Counted from the stretch's first letter, positions 1 through 12,734 are shown. The stretch is DNA of 64,000 bases from Stichopus chloronotus (GCA_021234535.1 CM037846.1:11796705-11860704), one strand, 5' to 3'. The notes: a model not told the origin generated them from the sequence alone. A program made the numbers and translations.

Positions 1-282
1 ATATTGCTATTTTGCACACTTTACCTATCCTTGACAGCAAACCATAGCTATGCAGGTGGGGTCAAAGACTATGGATATTTGCCACCCTCACTGCTATGTT
101 AGCTTCAGACAGATAGATGATGCTATACATTGACCATGGATTGGTATGAATACATTCAGTAAATATTTCTCCAGTAGCATACTGTATATTTATGGTGTGC
201 TAAATGTTTTACTTGAAAGTTTTATGGACATTGCAAATACTAACCTTAAGAAACATCTAAAACAGAAAATTATCACTTTCAG

Positions 283-840
283 AATCAGATGGAACTGTGT
301 TCCAGGTATCACTGAATTGGTATCCTGGCAATCACTCAGTCATACATCAGTCATACTATTCCCTCCAGATCTGTCTTTGTGGATTCTAGCTGAAGTTTTC
401 ACTTTTGTGCCATTTCTTACAGTAAAACATAACATTAGCAACAATTTTTATTTCAGGACCATAAACTAACCCTAACACAGTGTGATGACAGATTTTGTAC
501 TCTATCAAAGGAAGAAGTCAATGCTACTGTATCTGGAACAGTTTATTTTTACAACTTGTCATACACAGAGAACTGCCATCATGATTACAGTCATACAGTA
601 TTTGGAGAAATTTTTCAATGTTGGGCGAATTTACAGTCAAACTTTAGAGCTTTTCAGTGATGGAACTTTTGCGTATTACATTGCACAAGCCTATGAGCTT
701 CACTTTTGCATTTCTCACTAGCTGGTTTAGATAATACCTGGAGTTCACAATCGAAAGCTATATTATCTCCTCTTCTATTCATCACAAAGGAACAGATCTA
801 CTGCACCTTTTGGGTCAGAAGTGTGTGCATCATTGTGTAA
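283..840 (+). CDS. Possible exons of an unrecognised gene, 5' partial
   Basis: Three stretches each follow an acceptor-like site and read protein-like: from 283 (SDGTVFQVSLNWYPG), from 457 (a Cys-containing stretch including TVSGTVYFYNLS) and from 722 (GLDNTWSSQSKA). Cysteines, N-glycosylation-type NxS/T sites and alternating beta-strand-like residues would fit an extracellular domain, but I recognise no family. No strong donor follows any of them, and runs of 35-67 open codons are not rare by chance, so this could be noise or a decayed gene. The window edge cuts off anything upstream. Confidence 0.2.
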
Positions 841-959
841 AATCTTCCAAAAATTGAAACTAATCATATCCTGGCATGGTTAAGTACAGGTATGGCAAAT
901 AGCCTAACCACCTTGGAGTATGCATTTTACCTAGAAAGTGAGCTTCAATCTGAAATGCA

Positions 960-1530
960 CCACTAAATGTTATACATGTCAAGATATCATGTTTACAATG
1001 TTTTCACAATTTGACCTGGTCTGTTGACAACAAATGACCCTTGACCTCTACCAAAAACAATAGAGTTGAACTCACTGTGATGCACTAGCACATTACATAG
1101 AAGATCTGCAAAAGCTTCCCTTCTTGAGATATCTTGTTTACAAGGTTTTCACGATTTGACCCAGGCTGTTGACCTCAAATGACGTTTGACTTCCACCAAA
1201 AACAATGGGGTTTGTGTACTCAATGTGATTCCACCTACATACTTAATGGAAATTGTCCTAGCTACCCTTCTTGAGATAACATGTTTACAAAGTTTTCTCA
1301 ATTTGACCCCTGTTGACCCCAAATGACATTTTACCTCCACCGAAAACAACATGGGTTCTTGTACTCTATGTGATACATAGTCTAGATGTATATACCACAT
1401 AGAGATCTGTGCCAGGTTCCCTCCTTGAGATAAGGTGTTTACAAGGTAAGTTTCACAGACATACTGTACATGTGTACACAGACACACACACTGTACATAC
1501 ATACACGCACATGCACAATATGACCGAACT
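960..1530 (+). repeat. Tandem-repeat element, TGACCT-rich units plus CA-rich tail
   Basis: Three to four diverged units of about 140 bp follow each other. Each has a 'gagatatcttgtttacaagg'-type core, then TTTGACC, then TTGACCTCAAATGAC, then CCACCAAAAACAATR. The last unit runs into a CA/TACA-rich tract (1475-1515), as in the copies at 2640, 14415 and 57340. Confidence 0.7.
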
Positions 1531-2097
1531 CGTTCCAGGGGTCTGGGGGTTTGGCCCCCAACAACGTTCGAAGAGGCAGAGCTCTTGGTTGGGAGGGGTT
1601 TACTGGGCTGAAAGTCCCCTTAGAAATTTAGCAATGTTTTAGCCCAAATAATGTAATTCTGAAATCAAATCAAGCCCTTGTTGTTACATAAAAACAAGGT
1701 TAAAATAACATACCAATTCCAAAGGCAGCAAGCCTAACTACAGCTCAAGATTTATCCACACAACTTGTTGGGTAGTTTACACTTGAGCGGTTGCAAAATT
1801 CCAACCACATAGCATTTGCTATGGTTTTTTACAGTACATAAGACAATTTGCACATGCGAATGTACACATGAAATCATGAGAAAAGGGTTACAAATCCTCT
1901 CCTGCAAATCCATAATACCGTGAATGAGCCCTCCAATTCTGCACTGTAACTGGCTACAAATAACAGCAGAAAAGTTTGCAGTGAGTCTTCTTCATATCTA
2001 GTGGAACTGAATGACATCTTGTACACAGAACGTACTTTGTCTATTACTACAGTAAGTTAAGCCAGGTAACGTAGTACAAGTTCAGACTATTGTTTAG

Positions 2098-2181
2098 CCT
2101 ACACCGATGATCTGTGGTTACAGCGACAGACTACATGGGGCTTGTTTCTGACAAATGGTTTGGGCAAAGGAGTTTCTGATT
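2098..2181 (+). CDS. Possible single exon with strong donor
   Basis: Acceptor-like ATTGTTTAG is followed by 84 bp open in only one frame (YTDDLWLQRQTTWG...), ending at a consensus donor GTAAGTATT. The phases (1 in, 1 out) could continue the candidate exon at 722, with the repeat at 960-1530 inside the intron. No homology is recognised. Confidence 0.2.
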
Positions 2182-2389
2182 GTAAGTATTACATCTCATC
2201 TTTGAAAAATTAAAATACACAAAAGAAAAGTTTTTCAATAAAAATTCTCAAGAGTAAGAATGTATTTTCTGGAAAATAACGGATAAACGGAAAAAGTTAT
2301 GACTTGGTATCTTTTGTTTTTTTACTAACGTATTCCAGTCATGGTGCTCCAACTCGTCATTGACAACTTTACGAGCGCTTGGCACAACC

Positions 2390-3395
2390 ATCGTTTACAA
2401 AGAACCCAAACTATGACCTCTACTGACCTCACCTGACCTTAGATCTCCATTAAAAAGACAGACCATCTAATCATCAAGTTGTACCAATGTTACCAGTTTG
2501 AGGTTACAGCAACATTCATTTGCTGAAATATCTTCTAAAAATTTTTTATATAGTTTATAAACAAATGACCTCTACTGACCTCACATAAACTTTGACCTCC
2601 ACAAAATGTCGGATATCATCTTCTCATCAAGTCGTCGATATCTTTCTTTTACAACAAAGTCAAAAGACTTTGTGATTCCTTGCCAATATTCATGATGTAA
2701 AAACACAGCACACCATGTACGTACTGTACCAGTTTTGAAATTCTAACAGCTTATCATCCTAGGGAAAGCATCCCTACACTAAGTTCCTTTGACCACTGTG
2801 TGTAATAAGCAATTTTACATATTTTCACAATTTGACCCCTGGTGACCTTAAATGCAATTTTACCTCTACCAAAGTCAATGGAAACCATCTATTCACTATG
2901 AACAACCCACAAACTAAGTGTGAAATTAGTCAAGACTAGTCACAGTTACACTTCTTGAATATAGTGTTTACAAGGGTTTCACAATTTGACCTCTGATGAT
3001 CTCAAATGACCTTTGACTGCCACCAAAAACAATATGGATCATCTACTCAATATGAACAACCCCACACACCACATATGAGGTCAGTCAAGGTTACCCTTCT
3101 TGAGATATTGTGTTTACAAGCAAGGCATCACATACACATACACCCACACACAACATCACCGTCGAACTGATTCCTTTTGCCTTCGGCAAAAATAGGATTT
3201 CATACTTCGAGCCCTGGTGACCCCTGTTAACCTTTGACCTACATGAAAAGTGACAGCGATCATCTGCCTACTGTACTATGGACCACCAACACATGAGATA
3301 TCCTGTTTAAAAGTCAAGGCATCAACAGATGCACACATATATACCATCACCTCACACAGATTCCTTGCCTGCCTTCTGCAAGGAATTCTCCATGC
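2390..3395 (+). repeat. Composite tandem-repeat element(s) with terminal hairpins
   Basis: A head sequence TTTGTGATTCCTTGCC (about 2668) precedes TGACCT-rich units, then a CA-rich tract (3125-3160), then a hairpin-forming end near 3170-3195 (ATTCCTTTTGC / GCAAAAATAGG). A second end, ATTCCTTGC...GCAAGGAAT, sits at about 3361-3388. A related TGACCTCTACTGACCTCAC block precedes the head at 2410-2610. Confidence 0.6.
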
Positions 3396-3514
3396 AACTC
3401 ACTTGTGTGGGTATTCACAGTGACTACACTTACCCCTTGCTTCACTAATGCATACACTTGACCTTGTTCTAAAAGTCCTTGAAACTAATTCTAGCACTGC
3501 GCCCTCTAAGGTCT

Positions 3515-3716
3515 AGCCTGCCCTTGTTTGCCTCATGATAATGTTAATTCTGGATGTTAAAGCACACCACTGCTGTTCAAAGTGAGAATCTGTTGTTCAT
3601 CTTCAATATTCTTGAAGCCTGCCCTTGTTTGCCTCATGATAATGTTAATTCTGGATGTTAAAGCACACCACTGCTGTTCAAAGTGAGAATCTGTTGTTGA
3701 CCTTCAATATTCTTGC
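3515..3716 (+). repeat. Tandem duplication, 101-bp unit, two copies
   Basis: Copies at 3515-3615 and 3616-3716 are nearly identical, differing at only a few positions close to the 3' end of the unit, so the duplication is recent. Confidence 0.95.
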
Positions 3717-4751
3717 AAATAATATGGATTTGATTGGCACATATTTTGTTGGGATAGGAGGGGCAAGGGTCCCAGACTTTTTGGGGAGTGGGTGCAACCC
3801 TTTGAAAAGGGAACTAACACACTGAAGTAGGACAGAAATACATCACAAAACAGTGTGCCACCAACCAATGGCACTTAGCATACAAAATTTTCAAGGCTAA
3901 ATTAACATTCCCGCTCAACTGCCATACAGACTAGACACTCTAATGAGGTGCCAGAATGCCATCAACAGTTTTATTCTAGCAAAAGCAATTTAGGTAACCA
4001 CTGTTAGTGATGATATGCATTTATGTGAAAGGCGCCTGGACATGATGACATTTCACATAGCCTGCAGACTAACATGCTCAAATTTATGTACAACCCAGTG
4101 ATAACGTACAATTGAGGAAGAAAAGGGTACCATGCTGTCCCAAGGACAGCTGCCCCCATGGCCCCCCACCTGTGGGTCCAACACCACTAGTTTGAAGATT
4201 CTAACAAACTACAGTCTACAGAGTAGCTTAATCTCTCAATGGGATTTTCATCAAAGACATCTCAATACAGCCTGCTACAAACTACCGTTTGACCCAACTG
4301 ACGATGTCGGCAAATAGTTCTGAACTTGCCACCCAGATCTAAAATACTGATAACATAATGTACATCATACATGCACCAAATTCATGCCCCTGTGTACATT
4401 AAGAAACATGGTGTCATAGCAACATACTTCAAAATAACTCGTAACCCTGAGCACCCCGGAATACTGACAACAGGTACCAAGGTCTGAATTTTGGATCCAG
4501 TGCAAACACTACTACAAAACCTTCTACTTTTACGCAGATATCTGCTTGCTTGGCATTGAGTCCCCAGTGAATATTTTTACATTGACTTACAGTAGAATGT
4601 AGATGCTGGACTACCGAACTCATTTTTGAAACATAGTAACATATTGCTTCAAGGACTTGGGAAAAAAGTGGGGGGTTAACAGTTCTTACCAGCCTGTTTT
4701 ACTGTGTTTCGGTTTCAACTTGATTTTGCTTCTTAGGGCTTGGTTCAAAGT
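3717..4751. other. No recognisable feature
   Basis: Single-copy looking AT-rich DNA. The short ORF at 4132-4317 and its antisense neighbour have no splice or homology support. Confidence 0.5.
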
Positions 4752-5099
4752 TTAAAGGGAAATAGGGTGTTTAGAATGTACCAACATGGCATACGAAGAA
4801 AATAGCTTTAGTCATAACCATTCAGTCACACCAATAAACACCTGCAGGACCTTCATCTCCTCAAAACATTATGCATGTCGTGAGTAACGGAAGATGCATC
4901 ATTTGAATTTTGAAAAGTTTGGGTGAACAAATTATTGTTGAGCAACAAATAACTGAATTTCTATCTATGAGAAACTTATTTGTTGAAAAGAAGGCTGCAG
5001 TCCTTCCTTATTTTGAATAATCTGTCATTCTACCTTTACAAACACTGGTTTTAAATCTATGGTTCTTTTCTGTCAAACAAACGCCTCATTTCCCTTTAA
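4752..5099. mobile_element. MITE family A, full length
   Basis: TTAA flanks both ends (4752-4755, 5096-5099). The terminal inverted repeat begins AGGGAAATAGGGTGTTT on the left and, reverse-complemented, AGGGAAATGAGGCGTTT on the right. The body is about 340 bp with no coding capacity. Copies of this family are at 61510 and at the right window edge. The TTAA target with AGG(R)R ends resembles the T2-type MITEs described in Xenopus (recalled, not searched). Confidence 0.85.
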
Positions 5100-8000
5100 C
5101 GCCTAGGTTTGAAAGCTGAGCGCCTGCTTTTTTAAATTGCAATGAATAAACAACCCTAACAAATGCAGCTAAAACATTTTATCAACTGCAAAACATTTGG
5201 ATGTTACAAAATAGGACACAACAAAACAACAAAATTTTGCAAGCTTTATGTGCTGTTGCACAAATCTAGGCATACCATAAACATTGTTTATAACAATGTT
5301 CCACCACTTGACCATCCAACCTCCCATGGCAGCACCACTCTTATCTGTAACACATTTATCCCCCACTTTATAGTACCTGGCACTGCCCTTGGCCTAGGCC
5401 CTTAAACTCAACTAATAAGTACTGTTAGATCTGTACTGTTACATGGAAGACTTCAAACATTCATTAATAATTAATACAGCTTTTGAAGGACATCTGCTTT
5501 ATGAAGCAATGCAACGACACAATTGCAAAAGAAGCCTGTTGCTTGTAATAATTACATTACAAAGTTCCCATTAGGTCTACAATTCAACAATTTTAGCCAT
5601 AACATGATGCAATTTGGAAGGGCCAAGACCCTACTTGTTCCACAAGATCAGTTTAGATGGGAAAATCTTAGATTACTCTTGGATGAAAAACCCACTTACA
5701 ACTGTGCCAGGGATAAAATCCACACCAGGATTGCTAGGCTAAACTGTATTGATTCACATGCCACAACCTTTATCCACTCAACCACAGAACCAGTGCAATC
5801 AACACACTGCACAAAATGGTGCGATAGAGCATAGACCATATCACAGATAGCGATTACAAAGTACACTGGGACTGAAAAGGGATCAGCCTAGACAGACGTG
5901 TCCAGAATTTCAGTCCTTCTGTGCTGCGTCTGGGGGTCAATATAGCTTTGGTGAAGTCTGTAGCAATTAGCCACAAACGTATATTGTCTACTGACCTAGA
6001 CAAAGGTTAAACAACGCACTATCAAGCACTGCTCACCCGGACTGTGATGACATAATAATACATAGTTTAAATGGAGACATCGGCTTGAGATAGGAGAGCC
6101 AAATTTAGTCCACCGATCTCTCTCTGATCAGTGGTGTGGCCTACATAAACGATGGCTTCAGTTCTGAGTGAACTGGCTCAAGTCTCACTACTTTTGGCAC
6201 TGTCCAAACACAAGACTTTGCGTTTGAGCAAATAACAGGTGCAGTTTACATACGTGCATGTAGTAGGATCATAACATGGAGGGTCATATTTTCATGCAGT
6301 TAGGTAAAATATGGGAACGCGCGCTACACTAGCACTAGTTATTTTGTCCTTTGTTTGGGCAAACTTTGAATATTACTAAAACTTTAAATGTATAAATGTA
6401 ACTTGCCCATCATGGGGAAAGAGGAAATGGGCAGGCTACATAAGACTAATATTTTTGTGACAAGGTAAGTCAACTGCTTGTGTGTAAAAAAAAATGTTGG
6501 GTGGCACAGTGTGCAAATTTAAGTTTGTTCTAGGTACCACCAACTTCTAGGTGCTGCATGTGGCTGAGTTAGGTGTTGCGTTTGGACATGCCTGGTCTGT
6601 GTACAACTACAAGTTGATCCATTTTAAATCCCACAGTGCTGCAAGAGCAGCATATTTTGACTGCACCCTACCTGTCACAACTAGGTCCAGGACAAGGCTA
6701 TGGCAAGCACATGGGTTTTTACTTACAATCTTTGTCTAGCCTAGAACATTTTACCTTTCGTCCAAGGGCCATTATGATCAGTATTATGATTGATAACATT
6801 AGACCTCGCCCAAGAAGACTTTGGCCCCTAGGGTCTACTTTATTCAATTTTCAAGTTGGTACTTAAGTCGATAACATAACTATTCTTAGGCATAAGGTCT
6901 GACAAGTTCTTGTATTTGTAATCTTTTCTTAACTAACGTTAGGCCTAACATCACGACATTAGTAATTTTGTTATTTGGCTTAGAAATAGGGTCGCATTTC
7001 CGCACTAACCTAAAATAGATGTAGGCTGGGCTTAATGCTGAATGTGCCTGCTACACGAAAATAGGGTACGCACGCAAATATGGGAACGCACATTATTACT
7101 ACTACTAGTAGTACTACGCTATCGCAATAAGTACGATAGGCCCAGCCTAGGTCCAGTAAATTATTGTAACAACACTTAGTAAGTAACAGACGACAAAACG
7201 GCAAGACTGCTCCTTACACAAACGGAAAAAATATCCATGAAAGTCCTCTCCAACATTCCTCCTTTGAACGATCCTGTTATCAATGAAGAAAAGTCCAGCA
7301 GTTTCAGATTTCAAGCTTGGGTTTGTTCTTTCTGAGTTTGGGAAAACTTTTAAAGTTCAATGACCTTTGACAGCTAGGTTCCAATCCGGGTCTTGTTCAA
7401 CGTTAGTCCTATTTGAAGAAGTGTGTTAGGATAATTCCTCTCCAGTCTGTAATCTTGCATGGTTTGGTTTGTTGAGACATTGATCCACTTAAATAAATAC
7501 GAGTTTCGAGAAACCTGCAATGTCAGGATTGTTCCAAATCGCCTTGAGGGCAGAATTATTTGAAAAGAACATGAAATTCAGATCCGTCTGTTTTATGAGC
7601 CTAACTCCATACTAACAACACAGACTCAATGGATGTAACGTACGCCTCACAGGGCGGTATTGGAAAGGCTCCTTCTACACGAGAAGAATCTCGCGATATT
7701 TCAGGAATCCCTTTTCATATGCAACTACTGTTTAAACCAGACCAAACAATATCAATTTAAATACAGCCTTGGATGTGTATGACTTGTTTTTGACAAAAAT
7801 TTAGGTAATTTTAGTGTTCGATTTCTCGTTTCCCATTCTTATCCCTGGCTATTTTCCGATGACGTGACTGTAACGTACCACACTGCATGATGGGAAATGT
7901 GAGGTCACGGATTTGCGATTACGGAAGGAGCTAGGTTTGATGTATCTGTATGTATTGTGGGTTTGCCGCATATGTGTATTTATTATCTCCTGTTCAAGGT

Positions 8001-8259
8001 AATCAGAGGTGACAGCCCATTTCGGTTTTTAGAAGAACTTCTTGAAAATGGGGGCTTCGATCAAGTCACAAGTTCAGAAAAATGATGTTTTGCAACTTCA
8101 CTATGGATCTTGGAATAGCATACACAATGATATATAGGCCTATATTCATACAAACCGATCACAGCCTTTTCTTATGTCGATACAGTATATTGTCGTTGTT
8201 TTGACTGAAATACACACATGTATATGTCTATTCCCTGTTTATTAATACTTTTGCATCGA
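5100..8259. other. Unexplained, mostly single-copy DNA
   Basis: No gene is recognised. There is an isolated DR1-like TGACCTTTGACA at 7361-7372 outside any repeat, a TATAAA at about 6391 with a GTAAGT donor at 6465 (see rejected items), and an ACT/AGT inverted microsatellite at 7090-7118. The stretch 7850-7930 holds GATGACGTGAC and GAGGTCACGG and might be promoter-like, but nothing downstream supports it. Confidence 0.4.
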
Positions 8260-8915
8260 TCTGTCTGTTTAAGGTAGGTCATGAGACTGAATTTCTCACC
8301 CAGATACAGTCGCGGCACTCAGGAAGCCGGGGGGGGGGGGCATGCGGGTATTTCCCCAGTCAGGACCCCCCAGTTCCCCCACCCAGGTGAAGTGACCTGA
8401 CAAATGCATACATGTTTATGTCTATTCTTTGTTTATATTCATAATTTTTGTTTATGTTCATAATTCTGTTCTAGGAAGTCCATGTGATTTAATTTTTCAC
8501 CCAGAGATATACTAAAACCTCAGCGCTTGAGTGATCTTCGCCCGCTGGACACACAACATACTTTGCCTCTGGATCCCACAAGGGGTCGTAATTGGTTTTC
8601 GTATTTGAAGTAAACTATCCTGAGATTTAATTTTTCATTCAGAAATATGTTAAAACCTCAGAGATCCAGAGAACCCCCGCCGGGGCTTTGCCCATGGGCC
8701 CCATTAGGGGGTCCTACTTTCTCATTTTATGAACTTAGCGGAGAGGAATTAGCCGAAATAATTAAAATCGCTTGGCATCTTTGCGTATAATGATGCCCTT
8801 TGAACAAAAATATACCTATCCTGAGATTAAATTTTTCACTCAGAGATACGCCAAAACCTCGAGCTTCCCGGGCTTTCCCATGGACCCCCATCGGGGCTTT
8901 ATCCAAGCTAGACCC
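8260..8915 (+). repeat. Diverged tandem repeat (CCTGAGATTTAATTTTTCAC units)
   Basis: Three to four units of about 180-190 bp share 'ttaatttttcacccagagat', then 'taaaacctcag', then a G/C-rich stretch ending in 'ccccat..gggg'. Related units recur at 11590-11890. There is no coding signal. Confidence 0.6.
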
Positions 8916-8929
8916 CATTGAAACACTTT

Positions 8930-9312
8930 GAATATTGACGATGTTACAAGCAAATTTCTGTCTTATATTTGCATCATGAATTAATATTGGCTAAATATGC
9001 AGATTTATGACGTCAAGAGAAGAACTCGCATAATATGTCTTGTGTTAATATTTGTTTAGGCCTATACTTTACCTCTGGTCCAAGAACAATTGAGAAGTTT
9101 TGCGAAAGGAGGCATGTATTTTCTCCTTTACAAATATTGATATCACTTACCAATGCGAAACCATTAATTAAGTAATTAAGAGATAGTATACATATATAGG
9201 CCTAAAAATGAAATATTGTACAACACTCCACGTCATCCTATTTGCATTTCCATCAAACTTTGAAAGACCATATCTCCAAAGCAAAAACAGTAGTAGATAG
9301 AAACAAAATTTC
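8930..9312 (+). repeat. Dispersed repeat H, copy 1
   Basis: It contains GCATCATGAATTAATATTGG, TATCACTTACCAATG, TTAATTAAGTAATTAAGAGA and a CCATATCTCC tail. The reverse complement of the whole order is found at 12735-13170, and a fragment near 59635-59710. Confidence 0.65.
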
Positions 9313-9319
9313 AACAAAT

Positions 9320-11035
9320 TTCAGTTCAGGGTTTCTCTCTGCAACTTTTCTGTATTCTTGTCATTAGAAAACATTAAAAAAAGATAATTTCCTTTAAGAG
9401 AATATAGCCTAGAGTGCAATTTCTTGATTGTGACATCAACATGATTACCCCAAGTCAATTTATTATTTAAAACTATCCAAAGATGTTTCCAACTGCAGAA
9501 ATACGTCCAATAACACCATCTTTGATAATAACAGGTGGGAGGAACAACAGAGTTTTTACGAAAACCTATAATCATTTCTTTTGTTTTCGCAACACTTAGT
9601 TCAAGATATAATTAAAATCACAATAATCAACAAAAATATTGAGCTGGCGGAGATATGGCCTGTCGTCATCAAAACTAATAAAGACCTGCCATAGCTGTAT
9701 CATCGGCGAATTTAACAAGTGGGCAATCATTCTCAGAGGATCAACAGTCTGACGTGTAAAGGGTAAACAAGACGGGGGGGGGGGGGGGGGGAGGCACAAG
9801 AACTGTACCCCTAGGAGTCTCGGTGTTAGACTGGAGGCTACTTGAATGAAAAGAAGGGTTCAGTCTAACAAATTTAGTTCTATTGGTAAGGTAATTTAAG
9901 ATCCACCCAACAAGTCCATCAGGAACTTTATTTTGACGAGTTTGATAGGGTATGTGGTTGGAGGGTATTAAAAGGATGATCTAGCCAGTAGCCACGAACA
10001 TAACTTTGATATGGTGAAGAGCAAGTTAATCTGACCATTACAGTGAATTTTCCATTCAATTCCCATGTGTGTTCTCGAGATATGAGCAGTTGAAGTTGCC
10101 ACATTTGTTACTGACAGTTAACTTGAAGCAAGCAGGAGTGATGTCATCTCCCCACATCGATAAAGTATTTTATGTTTTTCTTTAAAATATATACCAAATT
10201 TAATACTTCAATATATAGCGATATCATAATGTGAATGTAGGAGGGCTGTGAGAGTTTTGTGACCTTCTCGGGAACCAGTATGTAGGCTGATCACCTGCTG
10301 ATTTCAAGGTCAAAATAATAAATTAAAAAATAAAGAAATCAAAAGACTCTTTAGCAATGTTAAGAGATGATGTCACTCCTGTTTGCTTCAAGTTCCCAGT
10401 TGGTAGCGAAGTGGGTAACTCGAACTGATAAAATCGCGAGAACCATGCATGGGAACTGAATGGAAGTTTTACTCTAAGGGTCACATTTACTTACTCTTAA
10501 ACATATCAAAGCTAAATTTCTGCCTGAACTATCCTTTTAAATGCCTACGAAAAGTCGAAAAACATCACCCGGGCAGAATTACCACTTCCGTCCTTCGCTC
10601 TGAGTGTGAATATAGCTGGTCTGGAAAGAACAAGAAGTGCGTCTTCGCAACTGCGACCACTTTGATATGCAAATTGCAAAGGGTCTAAGGATTGAACCAC
10701 ATAAGGTTTTAAAAAAGTCAAGAAAGAACTTTCAGATACTTTCATTGGAACTGCAGTTAAGGCAATAGGGCGAAGATCATTTAAATATGAAGTTGCTGTT
10801 TTTTAGTCACTGGTACAATGCAGGACTCTTTCCACAAATCCAGAATTGACTGAGTTTTGAAAGAAAGGTAAAAAAAGGATTGTTAAAATTTTGGGAAGGT
10901 GTGTGGCAAACTGTTTTAAAACACGGGGCGAAAGATTATCTCGACCAGCCAGAGGCCTTTGATGAGTGAAGCTATATTGCCGTATAGTCTTCGTGGCGCT
11001 GCACCAGTGGCGAGGCAAGTCGCACAGCCTGCTCT
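9320..11035 (-). mobile_element. Degraded LINE (CR1/Rex1-like) reverse transcriptase, split by a MITE
   Basis: Read on the - strand in order, the frames give GRDNLSPRVLK, LDPLQFAYQSGRSCEDALL, FDFS/AFNTLQP, WILNYLTNRTKFVRL, NTETPRGTVLVP, LVKFADD (catalytic FADD encoded by 9699-9710), a KTKEMIIGFRK region and KLTWGNHVD. These are consecutive conserved blocks of a non-LTR reverse transcriptase. Several frameshifts and stops, and a G16 run at about 9775-9790, show it is dead. Both ends are truncated. It is interrupted at 9968-10540 by MITE B. Confidence 0.85.
9968..10540. mobile_element. MITE family B inserted in the LINE
   Basis: TTAA is present at 9968-9971 and 10537-10540. Long diverged inverted arms of about 180 bp begin AAGGATGATCTAG and (reverse-complemented right end) AAGGATAGTTCAG; both arms carry GATGTCA, CTTGAAG and CATATCAAAG blocks. 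Removing the element plus one TTAA joins the LINE codons as A-F-N-T-L-Q-P, the expected sequence, which fixes the boundaries. Confidence 0.85.
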
Positions 11036-11589
11036 CAAACCTTATACAACGTCATGTGGATTTTCTTCATTTGTTTAATTCCTGTCTGATTATGGCGTCT
11101 AAAAGTGCGCTTGATATGTACCGTACCTACGGCAGTGCATGCCCATGACGGGAGACTGATTTTTCTCTCATCTCAGTCATTCGGGTTTGTCGCCATTCTT
11201 AGGGGGTTTTCTATGAGGACACAGTGGCGGTACCAATTCTTCTGATGCATAGTACCCTGACAGGCAGACCCTTAACCAGACTCACCAACTTAAGGAGGCA
11301 CATCAATGCTGGAGACTCGCCGGTCTGTGAAGTGGTCTGAGGGAAGGGGTTGACCAATAGTCACTATGAATAATTGTTGCCTTTTTCAGAGTCTCTGTAT
11401 GCAAGATGTGCCTGTCTATATATCTGCTTTTCCTATATTTGTATTTTAAAAAGAGCTGGACAGTTTACTGCATTTTTTGTGGGGTGGGGATAGGGGAGTT
11501 GGAACCAGTTAACTCCGTATACCCTCTTTCGTGACTACGTGCGTGCTGAGTGTGACAGGTACATACACATAGTGTATTGCATTCACATT
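11036..11589. other. No recognisable feature
   Basis: This lies between the truncated LINE 5' end and the 11590 repeat block. No open frame with splice sites was seen. Confidence 0.4.
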
Positions 11590-11890
11590 TTTGTGTTAAG
11601 AAATCCTGAGCCTGAATACCCCACCCAGAGATAACTGAACACTTTCCCCTGGATCCCCCTAGAGATTTTTTTCTCTGGACCCTACGAGAGACCCTAAGTT
11701 AACATGTTGTCAACTTAGAGGAAGTAACACATAATACATTAAATCATTTGGAATCAGTGCAATGGCCATTGCATTATAAACCAAAACATACCTTTCCCTG
11801 AGACTTAATTTTTCATCCAGATATATGCTAAGCTCTCAGAGCTTCGGAGGGGCTCCCCCGTCCATTGGACCCCCATCAGGAGTCACAAAG
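11590..11890 (+). repeat. Second block of the 8260 repeat family
   Basis: Two units contain CCTGAG, TTAATTTTTCATCCAGATAT, CTCAGAGCTTC and GGACCCCCATCAGG, in the same order as at 8260-8915. Confidence 0.5.
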
Positions 11891-12069
11891 TCATAAAACG
11901 TGCTCCCTCACATCACTGGCTAAAACTCCCGCTACACTCTCAAAGCGTAAATTTTTTTGGCCACCTCAACAGTCTCATTTTCTCTGTATTTGACCCACTC
12001 CCCCCCCCTTCCCCCCGATGAACAGTTAAGTCTCAGTTGGCCCTGTAAGTTAACTTTGAGGGAATGGCC

Positions 12070-12662
12070 TTAAAGGAGAAGGAAACCCTGGGAACATGTT
12101 TATCAAAATGAAGCAGAAGTGTTTGAAAAACAACCTCCCACAGTTTCATTCAGAATATTGTTTCCTATCCAAGTTACACACTTTTGAAATTCAGAGAAGG
12201 GTGCTGCCATTTTTGCCCAAGTTGAATGTAAACCAACTTGAGTAAGTCGAATAATGATGTCACATAACCACAGATAGCAGGAATTTTAATGTATTTCTTT
12301 GTTTTCTTTACCTAAAATTACTACAAATCCACACACACTTGTGCATATTTTGTGTTGAATTACTGAGGTGTATCATTCGATAATCAATTCATTAATACTC
12401 TGATTTGAATCTATGCATGCCTGTTAAAAATATATCGACAGTAAAATATAAAGAAAAACAAAAGCTTTTCCAATCACACGTGGTCCAGTGATGTCATCAC
12501 AATATTAAAATGGCAGCTTCCTGATTAATTTTTTATGAACATTCAAATTGCAATATCTTGGAAAGTAAACAACATATTTGAATGAAATTTGGTGATGGTG
12601 TTCACCAAATGTTAGTCCCTCATTTAACTGTGTCAAATGTCCTGACTTTCCTTCTCCTTTAA
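12070..12662. mobile_element. MITE family C
   Basis: TTAA is present at 12070-12073 and 12659-12662. The terminal inverted repeat AGGAGAAGGAAA is perfect on both sides, and the element is about 585 bp. Inner blocks (TGATGTCAC near the left, GATGTCATCAC near the right) give a looser inner symmetry. No ORF is present. Confidence 0.85.
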
Positions 12663-12734
12663 ATCCTTTAATTAGATTTGGGGCTTATAGAAATTTATCC
12701 CAGTCCAGGGCAAAAATAAACTGATTCAAGAAGG

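Noticed and set aside
6391..6466. TATAAA, short ATG frame (MGKEEMGRLHK...) and a GTAAGT donor, looking like a first exon
   Set aside because: Only 18 codons, no downstream exon of matching phase was found, and such combinations are common by chance.
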